Assembly (NCBI RefSeq): GCF_030296695.1
Contig: NZ_AP027737.1
Location: forward strand, 1,612,001 to 1,676,000
Direction of reading: 5' to 3'
Source of the DNA: Agromyces mangrovi
GTDB taxonomy: Bacteria > Actinomycetota > Actinomycetes > Actinomycetales > Microbacteriaceae
DNA: 64,000 nucleotides
The stretch's first letter is position 1. Each line of letters begins with the position of its first letter. This document shows positions 1-8,626 of the stretch, in pieces. The notes under the pieces are model-generated. The model saw only the letters and a list, made by a program, of their open reading frames with translations. It was not told the DNA's origin and searched no databases. A program made the translations under genes and the position numbers.

Positions 1-259
1 CGACGTCGATGACGTAGTACCCGCCCAGGTACTCCTTGGTCTCGGCGAACGGCCCGTCGGTCACGACGGTGCCGCCGTCGCGTACGCGCACCGTGGTCGC
101 GGTGTCGACCGGCTGCAGCGCCTCGCCGCTGACGTAGACGCCGGCCTCCTTGAGCATGTCGTCGTAGGCGAACCACTCGCCCATCTCGGCCGCTTCCTCG
201 GGGCTGCCGGGCTGCGGGCCGGCGTCGGGAGCGCTGGTGAGCAGGAGCATGTACTGCAT
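1..259 (-). CDS. YCII-related (DGPF-domain) protein, partial
   Basis: The N-terminal 86 residues of a small YCII/DGPF-type protein are visible; the C-terminus lies beyond the window edge. The start MQYMLLLTSAPD is typical of the family, and the DGPFAETKEYLGGYYV segment near residues 70-85 contains the DGPF motif that names it. An AAGGA Shine-Dalgarno sequence precedes the ATG at 259. Family members are small dimeric alpha-beta proteins, often encoded next to ECF sigma factors in actinobacteria; their enzymatic role is mostly unproven. No sigma factor is visible here, but it could lie outside the window. The identification is firm and the function open. Confidence 0.85.
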   Translation of the reverse strand, partial: MQYMLLLTSAPDAGPQPGSPEEAAEMGEWFAYDDMLKEAGVYVSGEALQPVDTATTVRVRDGGTVVTDGPFAETKEYLGGYYVIDV

Positions 260-378
260 GGGAGTGTCCTTCCCCTCGTGGGGTCGCCTGTTGCGACCCC
301 TCACCCATGTGACGAACACCAGTCGACCAGATGGACAGGTCGAGCGCATCCGGTTCGAACGAACTGGCCCCGCCCGGG

Positions 379-1191
379 TCAGTTGCTGCGACGGATCGCG
401 CGGATGCCCACCGCGAGCCCGACCACCGCGAGCACGACGGCCGCGACCCACCCCCACAGCACCGTGATGTCGCCGAGGTCGCCCGCGAACAGCGCTCGCT
501 CGGCCTGCACGACCCAGTTCACGGGATTCACAGCGGCGACCGCGCGCATCCACCCCGGCCCCTCGTCGAGGGGGAGCAGCATGCCCGAGAGGATCAGCAG
601 CGGGAAGATGAGCGTCTGCTGGACGCCCCAGAACAGCCACTCGCGGTCCTTCGTCTTCAGGGCGAGCGTGTACGACAGCGACCCGAGCCCGACGCCGAAC
701 ACCGCGAGTAGCGCGAGGCCGATCACGAGCCCCGGGAGGTTCACGGCGAACCCGAAGGGCCAGGCGATGAGCACGATCACGAGCGCCTGCACGACGATCG
801 GGGCGATCTCCTTGAGCGCCCTCCCCACGAGCAGCGACGAGCGTGCGAGCGGCGCGACGAGGGTGCGCTCGTGCGAGCCCGTCATCATCTCGTACTGCAG
901 GTTCGAGCCGGTCGCGCCGGTGCCGAACAGCACGATCATCACGAGCACGCCCGGCACGAACCACTGCAGCGTGTCGGCGACGGGCGCACCGGACTGGCCG
1001 ATCAGGAGCGGCGCGAACAGGCCGAGGAACACGAGGGGCTGCACGAGCGAGAAGATGAGCGTGAAGGGGTCGCGCACCACGGGCTTCAACTCCCGGGTGA
1101 GCACGTTCCACGTGTCGCGCGCGGGGTTCGCCCGTACGGCCGTGTCGGTCGTCTCCGGCCGCGCGTCGGCGCGGGTCGTCTCGGTGGTCAT
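379..1191 (-). CDS. ABC-2 type transporter permease (DrrB-like)
   Basis: This 270-residue membrane protein has a soluble N-terminus (about 45 residues) followed by roughly six hydrophobic segments typical of ABC-2 permeases, e.g. LVQPLVFLGLFAPLLIG near residues 49-65 and a C-terminal helix rich in Val/Ala. Its ATG overlaps the stop of the upstream ATPase gene by 4 nt, so the two are translationally coupled and should form one exporter at the cytoplasmic membrane. The family exports lipids, antibiotics or other hydrophobic compounds; the substrate here cannot be read from sequence. The gene ends with the operon, 119 bp before the divergent YCII gene. Confidence 0.88.
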   Translation of the reverse strand: MTTETTRADARPETTDTAVRANPARDTWNVLTRELKPVVRDPFTLIFSLVQPLVFLGLFAPLLIGQSGAPVADTLQWFVPGVLVMIVLFGTGATGSNLQYEMMTGSHERTLVAPLARSSLLVGRALKEIAPIVVQALVIVLIAWPFGFAVNLPGLVIGLALLAVFGVGLGSLSYTLALKTKDREWLFWGVQQTLIFPLLILSGMLLPLDEGPGWMRAVAAVNPVNWVVQAERALFAGDLGDITVLWGWVAAVVLAVVGLAVGIRAIRRSN

Positions 1192-2270
1192 CGGTTCGCT
1201 CCAGTCGTCTCGGTCACTGCGGTGGCGTCGGATGCTTCGGGGGACGCGCCGCCCGAGGCATCCGCTTCGCCCTCGCCGTCGGCGACGCCCTGGTCCTTCG
1301 TGGCGTCGGCCTCGCGCAGGGTGCGCCCGGTGAGCGCGAGGAACACGTCGTCGAGCGTGGGCGGCACGCCGGTCGCGGTGCGCACCTGGATTCCGGCGGC
1401 GTCGAGCGCGCGCACCGCCGCGGGCAGGAGCGCGTCGCCGTCGGGGGCGGTGACGGTGACGGATGCCTCGCCCTCACGCCTGACCTCGCGGTCGGTCAGC
1501 CCCTGGACGACGCCCGCCGCGCGTCGCGCCTCGTCGCCGTCGCGGAACCCGAACGTCACCACGTCGCCCGCCAATTCCGCCTTCAGCCGCGCGGCCGTGT
1601 CGTCGGCGATCACGCGCCCCCTATCCATGACCATCACGCGCTCGGCGTAGCGGTCGGCCTCCTCGAGGTAGTGCGTGGTGAGGAAGACCGTCGTGCCGTG
1701 GTCTTCGCGCAGCCGCAGGATGTGCGCCCACAGGTTCGCCCGGCTCTGCGGGTCGAGCCCGGTGGACGGCTCGTCGAGGAACAGCAGGGGCGGGGCGTGC
1801 ATGAGGCCGAGCGCGATGTCGAGCCGGCGCTTCTGGCCGCCCGAGAGCTGCTGCACCGACCGGTTCGCGAACGACGCGAGGTCGAGCGACTCCATCAGCT
1901 CGTCGGCACGCTGCCGGGCGGCCGCCTTGGGCATGCCGTAGAACGCACCCTGGCTGAGCAGCTCGTCGCGTGCGCGCTGCGCGAAGCTGCCGCTCGTGAG
2001 CTGCCCCACGTAGCCCACGCGTGCGCGCACCTCGGCGGGCCTGCGGAGGATGTCGTGCCCGACGACCCGCGCGGTGCCGGCCGTGGGCGGTATGAGGGTG
2101 GTGAGCATGCGCAGGCTCGTCGACTTGCCGGCGCCGTTCGGCCCGAGGAACGCGACGAGCTCGCCGCGCGCGACCTCGAACGAGAGGTCGGTGACGGCCT
2201 CGACGATCTGCTTCTTCACCGTGAAGCGCTTGGTGAGTCCCTGGGACTCGAGGATGGGTTCGTTCGCCAT
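1188..2270 (-). CDS. ABC transporter ATP-binding protein (DrrA-like)
   Basis: The protein has about 360 residues. It carries Walker A GPNGAGKST (about residues 43-51), signature LSGGQKRRLD, Walker B LLFLDEP and a downstream DUF4162-like C-terminal domain, the layout of daunorubicin-resistance type ATPases. I start it at ATG 2270 (MANEPILESQG) because a GGGGG stretch lies just upstream. The open frame continues to 2312, but that would place coding sequence across the divergent promoter and its inverted repeat. It drives the coupled permease encoded immediately downstream. The very C-terminus is an acidic Ala/Glu/Asp tail. Control by the divergent WYL regulator is likely. Confidence 0.9.
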   Translation of the reverse strand: MANEPILESQGLTKRFTVKKQIVEAVTDLSFEVARGELVAFLGPNGAGKSTSLRMLTTLIPPTAGTARVVGHDILRRPAEVRARVGYVGQLTSGSFAQRARDELLSQGAFYGMPKAAARQRADELMESLDLASFANRSVQQLSGGQKRRLDIALGLMHAPPLLFLDEPSTGLDPQSRANLWAHILRLREDHGTTVFLTTHYLEEADRYAERVMVMDRGRVIADDTAARLKAELAGDVVTFGFRDGDEARRAAGVVQGLTDREVRREGEASVTVTAPDGDALLPAAVRALDAAGIQVRTATGVPPTLDDVFLALTGRTLREADATKDQGVADGEGEADASGGASPEASDATAVTETTGANR

Positions 2271-2287
2271 GCCCCCATGTTCGCGGC

Positions 2288-2314
2288 CATTGCGGACGGA
2301 TTCTGTCCGCAATG
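2288..2314. promoter_or_regulatory. Perfect inverted repeat between divergent ABC exporter and WYL regulator
   Basis: CATTGCGGAC (2288-2297) and GTCCGCAATG (2305-2314) are perfect 10-nt arms with a 7-nt spacer. They are centred in the 62-bp gap between the two divergent start codons. The right arm ends directly before a GAGAAT -10-like element (2318-2323) for the regulator gene. This is the expected place for an operator bound by the WYL-domain protein; binding is inferred. Confidence 0.7.
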
Positions 2315-2332
2315 TGCGAGAATCTTGGCGAG

Positions 2333-3319
2333 ATGTCCGATACGACCACGCGGGCGCTGGCCCTGCTGAACCTGCTCCAGACCCACCGGCACTGGACGGG
2401 CGACGACCTCGCCCTGCGCCTCGACGTGACGGTGCGCACCGTGCGGCGCGACATCGATCGACTCCGCGACCTCGGCTACCGCATCGAGTCGACGTCGGGC
2501 ACGACCGGCGGCTACCGGCTCGCGCCCGGGGGTGCCGTGCCGCCGCTGCTGCTCACGGACGACGAGGCCGTCGCGATCGCGATCGGGTTGCGCATCGCCG
2601 CGTCCGAACGCCTGCTGAGCGGATCCGAGACGGCGCTCACCGCGCTCGCGAAGCTCGAGCAGGTGCTGCCGGCGCCGCTGCGTCGGCGCGTCAACGCGCT
2701 CGCGGAGTCCGTGCAGCCCACGGGCATCCGCCCCGGCACCCCCGTGTCGACCGAGGTGCTCGGGGAACTCGCCCTCGCGTGCCGCGACCACGAGCGCGTG
2801 CGCTTCCGCTACACGTCGGCCGACGGCACCGCCACGACGCGACGCGTCGAGCCGCACGTCGTCGCTCCCGCCGACCGGCACTGGTACCTGCTGTGCTGGG
2901 ACCTCGGCAGGGACGACTGGCGGACGTTCCGCGTCGATCGTCTGGCCGACGTGGAGCACACACGCGTGCTGTTCCCTCCCCGGCGGCTCACCGCCGAGGA
3001 GGTCGAGGAGTTCATCCTCGTCGCGCAGTCGTGGTCGCGCCAGCCGGTGGAGGCGGACGTCGTGATGGACCTGCCGCTCGACGAGATGCGCGCGCACTTC
3101 GGGCAGTGGGGTCAGGGGGCGACGGCCGAGGACGAACTGCGCACGCGCTGGCCGGTCGGCGGTCGCGACTGGCGGGAGACCATGTACGGCATGACCTACG
3201 TGCCGGCGGGCGTCGCGTTCACGACCGACCTCGCGGAGCCGGGGCGCTCGGAGCTGCGCGAGGTGCTCGAGCGGATGCTCCGGGCGCTCGACGACCCGGC
3301 GCCTGCGCCCCGGCCGTGA
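2333..3319 (+). CDS. WYL-domain helix-turn-helix transcriptional regulator
   Basis: The protein has 328 residues. The N-terminus (about 1-65) is a winged HTH of the HTH_11/DeoR-like type (DVTVRTVRRDIDRLRDLGY), followed by GGYRLAPGG and a WYL ligand-sensing domain from about residue 135 (RVEPHVVAPADRHWYLLCWD) plus the WCX-like C-terminus. The ATG at 2333 (MSDTTTRALALL) is preferred over the in-frame ATG at 2312, which sits inside the inverted repeat. GAGAAT lies 9 nt upstream of the chosen start, so the transcript may be nearly leaderless. The gene is divergent from the DrrAB-like exporter and is its likely regulator. WYL domains bind small ligands or nucleic acid; the signal here is unknown. 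Confidence 0.88.
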   Translation: MSDTTTRALALLNLLQTHRHWTGDDLALRLDVTVRTVRRDIDRLRDLGYRIESTSGTTGGYRLAPGGAVPPLLLTDDEAVAIAIGLRIAASERLLSGSETALTALAKLEQVLPAPLRRRVNALAESVQPTGIRPGTPVSTEVLGELALACRDHERVRFRYTSADGTATTRRVEPHVVAPADRHWYLLCWDLGRDDWRTFRVDRLADVEHTRVLFPPRRLTAEEVEEFILVAQSWSRQPVEADVVMDLPLDEMRAHFGQWGQGATAEDELRTRWPVGGRDWRETMYGMTYVPAGVAFTTDLAEPGRSELREVLERMLRALDDPAPAPRP

Positions 3320-3331
3320 GGAGCGGATCAC

Positions 3332-4201
3332 TCACTCGAAGAGCGGGCGCCCCTCGGCCATGCGGAGCTTCACGTCGTCGAGGATGTTCGTGAACATCGC
3401 GGTGCGTCGCTTCGGCGGCATCCGTCGCACCACCCAGGCGACCGTTCGTGAGAACCGACGGAACTTGTTCGCGTGCTTCTCGCTCCACGGGAGCTGCATC
3501 TGCTCGCGGAGCTGCGCGGGGAGGCTGCCGGCCGTGGCCAGTTCGCGCAGCCGCACGAGTGCGCGCCGCGGCGGCTTCGTCAGATACTCGAGGCGCATCA
3601 CACTGGTGAGGTAGGCCCGCACCGAGTCGTCGATGTGCGCTCGCTCGAGACCGTCCTCCCAGTACTCCTGGAAGGCCGCGCGGTCGGTGGGCCACAGGTC
3701 GGCGGGCATCTGGAGCATGCCGCCGAGCACGACGCTCTCTGCGTACATCGCCTCGCGCGTGGCGTCGTCGAGCTCGCCCCACACCGCCTCGTAGGCGTCC
3801 TCGAATCCGATGTAGAGGCACGCAGCGACCCAGCGTTGCAGCTCCGGGTCGAACGCGTTGTACGCCGGCTTCGCACCCTCGGGGGAGCGCACCTGGGCGT
3901 GCGACCGGTTCGTCGCGCGGCGGAAGGCGGCGCGTTCCTCGGCGTTGCCGAAGACCGCGACCGCGAGGAATCCGATGGTCGTGCGCCGCCGCCGCTCGGG
4001 GTCGCGGAAGAGCGCGGACTCGACCCTGCTGTCCTTCACGCCGTACCCGACGGCCGGCCACGACAGCTGCATGATGATGTTCGCCGCGCTGCCGACGGCG
4101 ATGAACGGCGTCGCCGCCTGCTGCAGCGTCTGCGTGGGCAGCTCGTCGAGCCACTCGCGCTCGGCGCGCCGTGTCGGCGCGTTCGTGTCTTCGATCGTCA
4201 T
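3332..4201 (-). CDS. Oxygenase MpaB family protein (DUF2236)
   Basis: The 289-residue protein belongs to the DUF2236 / MpaB / latex-clearing protein superfamily of haem-dependent oxygenases. Supporting segments are the family-typical AANIIMQLSWPAVGYGV, the H in NRSHAQV, and the central FDPELQRWVAACLYIGF block, where conserved residues ligate haem in characterised relatives. The ATG at 4201 follows a strong GGAGGG Shine-Dalgarno; an upstream in-frame extension to 4309 has no such support. The gene converges with the WYL regulator (12-bp gap). Substrate is unknown; actinobacterial relatives are often uncharacterised. Confidence 0.85.
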   Translation of the reverse strand: MTIEDTNAPTRRAEREWLDELPTQTLQQAATPFIAVGSAANIIMQLSWPAVGYGVKDSRVESALFRDPERRRRTTIGFLAVAVFGNAEERAAFRRATNRSHAQVRSPEGAKPAYNAFDPELQRWVAACLYIGFEDAYEAVWGELDDATREAMYAESVVLGGMLQMPADLWPTDRAAFQEYWEDGLERAHIDDSVRAYLTSVMRLEYLTKPPRRALVRLRELATAGSLPAQLREQMQLPWSEKHANKFRRFSRTVAWVVRRMPPKRRTAMFTNILDDVKLRMAEGRPLFE

Positions 4202-4271
4202 CAGGTCGCCCTCCGGTGGCGTCGTCGCACGTTCGACGCTAACACCGGATGGCTGATAAGTGAATGGCAAT

Positions 4272-4682
4272 TCACGCAGTTCGCGTGCGCAGTGGGCTGA
4301 CCTGGGCAAGGAACTCGAAGTCGCGGTCCCGGTGCAGCACGGTCAACCCTCGACGGAGCGCAACCGCCGCGATGAGGCAGTCGACGAGGCTTCGAATCGG
4401 GTGCCCGTTCCGGCGCGAGGCGACGGAGAGCTGGGCCGCCGCACGGTAGTCGAGCGGACCGTCCACCGGCACGACGGGCAGGCCGTTCACGAGCGCACCG
4501 ATGCTCCGCTCCAGTTGCGCCGAGGTCGCACCGGCGAGCAACTCCATGACGATCGGCTCGGTGATCGCCACCTCGGTACCGGACCCGATCGCTTCGGCGA
4601 GCTCCGCGACGACGGGGTCGTCGGTATCGCGAAGGAACTCGATCCACGCCGACGTGTCGACGAGGATCACTGGTCGCGCCAA
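4272..4682 (-). CDS. vapC: PIN-domain ribonuclease toxin VapC
   Basis: The 136-residue PIN domain shows the acidic cluster expected for a Mg-dependent RNase: D9 in [12 protein letters not shown]42 in [11 protein letters not shown]101 in [12 protein letters not shown], and a later D in HRDRDFEFL. The gene overlaps the upstream antitoxin gene by 16 nt, the standard type II operon layout. VapC toxins cleave tRNA or rRNA when freed from VapB; the target here is not predictable. The coding sequence ends 70 bp before the DUF2236 start, which lies on the same strand. Confidence 0.92.
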   Translation of the reverse strand: MARPVILVDTSAWIEFLRDTDDPVVAELAEAIGSGTEVAITEPIVMELLAGATSAQLERSIGALVNGLPVVPVDGPLDYRAAAQLSVASRRNGHPIRSLVDCLIAAVALRRGLTVLHRDRDFEFLAQVSPLRTRTA

Positions 4683-4882
4683 GGGTCATTGTCGTCGCGG
4701 ATCTCGTCGACGTCCCCACCCCAGCCGCTCCCGCGCAGCGCCAACAGCGCCTCCGTGGTGAGCTGCACCCCGACCAATCGGCGCAGCGCGAAGTCGACGG
4801 CCTCTCGCTTCGTCGAAAGATCGAACCGACTCATCGCCTCGGCGATGAGCTCGTCATCGATGTCGATGTTTGTGCGTGTCAT
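4667..4882 (-). CDS. vapB: VapB-type ribbon-helix-helix antitoxin
   Basis: The 71-residue protein starts [17 protein letters not shown], a typical VapB/Arc-MetJ ribbon-helix-helix N-terminus for DNA binding and dimerisation (residues 1-40). Its C-terminus is charged, Trp- and Asp-rich ([18 protein letters not shown]), the part that usually neutralises the toxin active site. The start at 4882 is supported by a TATTCT -10-like element only 6 nt upstream, giving a leaderless mRNA; in-frame codons further upstream read as low-quality protein. The gene overlaps vapC, implying coupled translation and autoregulation through the palindrome upstream. Confidence 0.9.
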   Translation of the reverse strand: MTRTNIDIDDELIAEAMSRFDLSTKREAVDFALRRLVGVQLTTEALLALRGSGWGGDVDEIRDDNDPWRDQ

Positions 4883-4915
4883 ACACCAAGAATACACCCC
4901 CGCTGTACCCAGCGG
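4883..4915 (-). promoter_or_regulatory. vapBC promoter and operator
   Basis: On the minus strand TATTCT (4894-4889) sits 6 nt before the vapB ATG, so transcription should begin at or next to the start codon. A palindrome CCGCTG-N4-CAGCGG (4900-4915) lies immediately upstream, and GGTGTAT is repeated twice across the -10 region. These are plausible VapBC-binding elements; binding is inferred from operon type. Confidence 0.6.
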
Positions 4916-4946
4916 CGCGAGCACCTGCGTGCGCCCACCGCGCGGG

Positions 4947-5708
4947 TCAGCCGCGCACCATCTGCAGCAGGTGCTCGTACTCTTCGCGCATGCCCGGGTT
5001 GCCGATGCGGGGGTCATCGGATGCCCCGTGGCGCACCATCTCGTCGAGGTAGCGGCGGTCCGCATCCAGGCGGGCGAGCGCGTCCGCGCCGACGCTTCCG
5101 TGGCCGGGCACGACGATCTCGGCGCGGGCGGCGAGCGGGGCGAGTCGATCGAGTGCCTCGCGGTACGCCGGCAGGTCGTCCGGGAAGAACGGCAGCGGCA
5201 GCTCGGCGTCGCTCAGCATGTCTCCGGCCACGAGCACGCGTTGCCGGGGAAGCCAGACCGCCGTGTGCCCCGGAGCGTGGCCGTCGTGCACGAGCAGCTC
5301 GAGGTCGAAGCCGTCGGGCACCGAGGCATCCGGAACCTGCTCGGCGACGCCCTGCACCCGCCCCATCAGGTCGACGAGCGGCGCCGGGAAGTCTGCACCG
5401 AGGTGCTCGACGAGCACCTTCCGCTCACGAGCAGCGAAGTCCGCGGTCGTGCGCGAGGCCCAGCGCGGGGCGTCCCCGAAGCCCGGGTGCCAGAGCAGGT
5501 GGTCGTGGTGGGCGTGGGTGGCGAACCCGCCGATCACGCGCAGGTCCCGCTGCCGGAGCTCGGCGGCCAGCGCATCGAGCTCGTCGGGCAGCCAGGCGGG
5601 GTCGATGAGCAGCGACTCGCCTCCACTGGCGAGTACCGTGGAGCTGGTCGCCATCTTGCGGCTCGTGGCGACCAGCACGCCCGGCGCGACCTCGCGAAGC
5701 TTCGACAC
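4947..5708 (-). CDS. MBL-fold metallo-hydrolase
   Basis: The 253-residue protein carries the metallo-beta-lactamase motif THAHHDH (about residues 66-72), then downstream metal ligands in [10 protein letters not shown] and VVPGHGSV. It is therefore a di-zinc hydrolase of the glyoxalase II/AttM-like superfamily, cytoplasmic as no signal peptide is seen. I chose GTG 5708 ([11 protein letters not shown]) because GGAGC lies 8 nt upstream. The frame stays open far upstream across the next gene, but that part is antisense-like shadow sequence. Substrate is not predictable. It is followed by the vapBC promoter. Confidence 0.87.
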   Translation of the reverse strand: MSKLREVAPGVLVATSRKMATSSTVLASGGESLLIDPAWLPDELDALAAELRQRDLRVIGGFATHAHHDHLLWHPGFGDAPRWASRTTADFAARERKVLVEHLGADFPAPLVDLMGRVQGVAEQVPDASVPDGFDLELLVHDGHAPGHTAVWLPRQRVLVAGDMLSDAELPLPFFPDDLPAYREALDRLAPLAARAEIVVPGHGSVGADALARLDADRRYLDEMVRHGASDDPRIGNPGMREEYEHLLQMVRG

Positions 5709-5767
5709 GTGGGAGCTCCTTCGTTTCGACGGGCGAGTGCCCCGACACCATCGTCGCGCGTGCGCGC

Positions 5768-6436
5768 TCAGTCGGACACGTCGACGACGCGCTCCCGGCC
5801 GATGACCGCCTCGATCGTGCCGCCCGATGCGGAGGCGACCTCGTCGCCCACGCGCGCCACGGCATCGGCGGGCACCCAGACTTCGAACACGGCCTGCGCG
5901 GCATAGTCGGTCTCGCCGAGCATCGCGCCTGTGCGCTGCGCCAGGTCGCGCAGCAGGTGGTCGAAGCGGCCGGCGTCGGCGTGCGGCACCTCGACGCGCA
6001 CCTGCGTCAACGCCAGGCGCCGCACCAGCCGCGCCTCGTCGAGCGCGTCGGACACCGCCGTCGAGTACGCCCGCACCAGCCCGCCCGCGCCGAGCTTCAC
6101 GCCGCCGAAGTAGCGGGTCACCACGGCGACGAGGTCGGTGAGCTCGCGTCGACGCAGCACCTCGAGCATCGGAACGCCGGCCGTGCCCGACGGTTCGCCG
6201 TCGTCCGACGAGCGGGCCTGGTCCGCGCGCGGCCCGGTGACCATCGCGGTGCAGTTGTGGCCCGCGTCCCAGTACCGCTTGCGCACGGCCGCGATGACGG
6301 CGTCGGCTTCGGCGACGGATGCCACGGGCTCGACCCACGCGATGAAGCGCGACTTCCGCACGACCAGTTCGCGCTCCACGGCGGCCGCGATGGTGCCGGG
6401 GTACGACGTACTCACCACTCGACGATAGAGGGCCAT
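5768..6436 (-). CDS. YigZ/IMPACT family protein
   Basis: The 222-residue protein matches the YigZ/UPF0029 family: an N-terminal IMPACT domain with KSRFIAWVEPV, HNCTAM and the signature DDGEPSGTAGVPML (about residues 78-91), RYFGGVKLGAGGLVRAYSTA, and a C-terminal EF-G-V-like DUF1949 domain. Family members are linked to translation or nucleotide/RNA binding, but the bacterial role is not settled. The gene is divergent from the MFS exporter gene (57-bp gap) and 59 bp upstream of the metallo-hydrolase gene on the same strand. Confidence 0.9.
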   Translation of the reverse strand: MALYRRVVSTSYPGTIAAAVERELVVRKSRFIAWVEPVASVAEADAVIAAVRKRYWDAGHNCTAMVTGPRADQARSSDDGEPSGTAGVPMLEVLRRRELTDLVAVVTRYFGGVKLGAGGLVRAYSTAVSDALDEARLVRRLALTQVRVEVPHADAGRFDHLLRDLAQRTGAMLGETDYAAQAVFEVWVPADAVARVGDEVASASGGTIEAVIGRERVVDVSD

Positions 6437-6492
6437 CGTTCGATGGGGAGCGTCGCCGCTACTGTCGAGGTGCGACGACCCGAGGAGGGCGG

Positions 6493-7713
6493 ATGACGGA
6501 CGGCCCGACCCCGCCCGGTCGCGCGGCGTTCGCCCGGTTCTGGGGCGCGGCCGCGATCAGCTCGTTCGGCACGGCTGTCACCGCGGTCGCGATGCCGGTG
6601 CTCGTCGTGCAGGTGCTCGGCGCGACGCCCTTCGAGGTCGGCCTCGTGAACGCCGCCCAGTTCCTGCCGTACGCGATCGTCGGGTTGATCGCCGGCGTCT
6701 ACGCCGACCGCTGGCGACGCCGCCCGCTGCTCGTCTGGGCGAGCGTCGGGCGGGCGCTCTCGCTGGCCGCGATCGTCGTGCTCTGGCTGCTCGGCGCACT
6801 CGAGATCTGGATGCTCGTCGTCGCGCTCCTCGCCTTCGGCACGTTCGCGGTGTTCGGCTTCGCCGCGACGCAGTCGCTGCTGCCACGCCTCGTGCCGCGC
6901 ACCCGCCTCGTGCACGCCAACGCGAGACTCGACCAGACGGATGCCGCTGCCCAGACGCTCGGCCCCGCGGTCGGCGGTGGCCTGGTCGGCCTCCTCGGCG
7001 CGCCCGTGGCGATCGCGGTCGACGCGGTGAGCTACCTGGTCGAGGCCGCGCTGTCGGCGAGCGTTCCGGTTCAGGAACCGAGGCCGGAGCGTCGTGCAGG
7101 CCGACTCCGGACGGAGATCCGCGACGGGCTGCGCTGGACCTACCGGCATCCGACCCTCGGGCCTCTGGCGTGGTCGACCCACGTCTGGTTCCTCGCCAAC
7201 GGGGCCGCCATGACGCTGCTCTCGCTCATCGCCCTACGCTCGCTCGGGTTCACGGCGTTCTGGTTCGGCGTGCTGCTCGCGGTCTTCGGCGTGGCCAGCC
7301 TCGTCGGCGCGACCGCGGCCCCGCGGGTGGGCGAGCGCATCGGCTCGGGTCGCACGGTCGTGCTCGCCCGGGCCGCGTACCCGGGCGCTTGGCTGATCGT
7401 GCTCACCGCTCCGGCCTTCGGCGACGCCGTGGTCTTCGTCGCCCTCGCCCTGCTCGGGCTCGCCGCGGGCGTCGAGAACGCCAACGAGATGGGCATCTGG
7501 CAGGGCCTCACCCCCGACGAGCTCCTCGGCCGCACCAACGCGACCCGCCGCTCGGTCAATCGCACCGCAGCCGCGATCGGCGCCGTGCTCGCGGGCGTTG
7601 GCGCCGGCTTCGTCGGCGAGTGGCCGGTGCTCATGGCCGTGATTCTCGTGTTCGCGGCGGCGGCACTCATCGCCTGGCTCTCGCCGATCTGGTCGGGCAC
7701 GGATCACATCTGA
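6493..7713 (+). CDS. MFS transporter (MFS_3 / enterobactin-exporter-like)
   Basis: The 406-residue protein has about 12 hydrophobic helices in two halves, the loop motif [13 protein letters not shown] after helix 2, and the [25 protein letters not shown] stretch typical of the MFS_3 (EntS-like, DUF894) subfamily. It is an inner-membrane proton-driven exporter; substrates of close homologues are usually unknown. The ATG follows GAGGAGGGCGG, a good Shine-Dalgarno. The second half repeats the family feature [27 protein letters not shown]. No regulator is adjacent. Confidence 0.9.
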   Translation: MTDGPTPPGRAAFARFWGAAAISSFGTAVTAVAMPVLVVQVLGATPFEVGLVNAAQFLPYAIVGLIAGVYADRWRRRPLLVWASVGRALSLAAIVVLWLLGALEIWMLVVALLAFGTFAVFGFAATQSLLPRLVPRTRLVHANARLDQTDAAAQTLGPAVGGGLVGLLGAPVAIAVDAVSYLVEAALSASVPVQEPRPERRAGRLRTEIRDGLRWTYRHPTLGPLAWSTHVWFLANGAAMTLLSLIALRSLGFTAFWFGVLLAVFGVASLVGATAAPRVGERIGSGRTVVLARAAYPGAWLIVLTAPAFGDAVVFVALALLGLAAGVENANEMGIWQGLTPDELLGRTNATRRSVNRTAAAIGAVLAGVGAGFVGEWPVLMAVILVFAAAALIAWLSPIWSGTDHI

Positions 7714-7888
7714 CCCACGGGCGTCGTCGACCCCGGAGCATCCGACCGCCCAGCCTGCTCGGCGGAACACGACACGATCCAATCCCGATCAGGACCCGCG
7801 CCGAACCCCCTCCAGCGCACAGAGCGCAACCGCCCCGAACCGGTGGCGGACACGGCAGAGCTTCGCGCTCGAGACCTCGGAGGACATC

Positions 7889-8545
7889 ATGCCCAGCACC
7901 ACGCGCACCATCACCGGCGGCCTCGCCGCCCTCACGATCTCGCTGCTCGCCCTCACCGGCTGTTCCATGGACTCGGGCTCCGACTCCATGGAGGAGGGCA
8001 CCGACGACACGATGGAGTCGAGCGAGCCCACCATGGAGGAGATGGACCCGGCGGCGAACCTCGTCGGCCCGGGTTGCGCCGCCTACGCGGAGGCCGTGCC
8101 CGACGGCGACGGCTCGGTCGCCGGCATGGCGCAGGACCCGGTCGCGACGGCCGCATCCAACAACCCGCTGCTCACGACGCTCGTCGCGGCGGTCAGCGGT
8201 GAGCTGAACCCCGACGTCAACCTCGTCGACACGCTCAACGGCGACGAGTTCACCGTGTTCGCGCCGGTCGACGACGCGTTCGCGATGATCGACGCCGACA
8301 CGATCGCGACCCTGCAGACGGATGCCGACCTGCTGACGTCGATCCTGACGTACCACGTCGTCGCCGGGCAGATCACTCCCGACGAGATCGTCGGCACGCA
8401 GACGACGGTCCAGGGCTCCGACGTCGAGGTCACCGGCGGCGGCGACGACCTCATGGTGAACGACGCGGCGGTCATCTGCGGCGGCGTCCAGACCGCGAAC
8501 GCGACGGTCTACCTCATCGACTCGGTGCTGCTGCCGACCTCCTGA
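7889..8545 (+). CDS. Fasciclin-domain lipoprotein
   Basis: The 218-residue protein has a lipoprotein signal ending in the lipobox LALTGC (Cys at about residue 25), an acidic Met/Asp/Ser linker, then one FAS1 domain (about residues 75-217) with [15 protein letters not shown] and the H-box-like [10 protein letters not shown]. It should be anchored on the outer face of the membrane, as are MPT83-type proteins. A GGAGG Shine-Dalgarno precedes the ATG. It lies directly before a membrane-linked molybdopterin oxidoreductase; fasciclin/oxidoreductase pairs recur in SigK regulons of actinobacteria, but no sigK or rskA is present here. Confidence 0.92.
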   Translation: MPSTTRTITGGLAALTISLLALTGCSMDSGSDSMEEGTDDTMESSEPTMEEMDPAANLVGPGCAAYAEAVPDGDGSVAGMAQDPVATAASNNPLLTTLVAAVSGELNPDVNLVDTLNGDEFTVFAPVDDAFAMIDADTIATLQTDADLLTSILTYHVVAGQITPDEIVGTQTTVQGSDVEVTGGGDDLMVNDAAVICGGVQTANATVYLIDSVLLPTS

Positions 8546-8564
8546 GTCACGCCGAACGCACACC

Positions 8565-8603
8565 CGGGCGACCGTCGCGCCGACACGGCACGGCGGTCGC
8601 CCG
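8565..8603 (+). terminator. Hairpin between fasciclin and oxidoreductase genes
   Basis: CGGGCGACCG (8565-8574) pairs perfectly with CGGTCGCCCG (8594-8603) around a 19-nt loop. No T-tract follows. It could attenuate read-through between the lipoprotein gene and the oxidoreductase gene. Confidence 0.45.
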
Positions 8604-8626
8604 TCGAGAACCCCGAGGAGACAGAC

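Noticed and set aside
4947..6338. Apparent fusion of the metallo-hydrolase with an Arg-rich N-terminal region
   Set aside because: The upstream part lies over the YigZ gene in another frame and reads as low-complexity Arg/Ala/Gly sequence. The GTG at 5708 with GGAGC gives a normal-length protein.
7780..7888. SigK-like promoter (CCAATC-N16-CCGAAC) before the fasciclin gene
   Set aside because: Position fits the SigK/fasciclin theme, but the -35 differs from CCATCC, a second CCGAAC lies nearby, and no sigK is present. Not strong enough to call.
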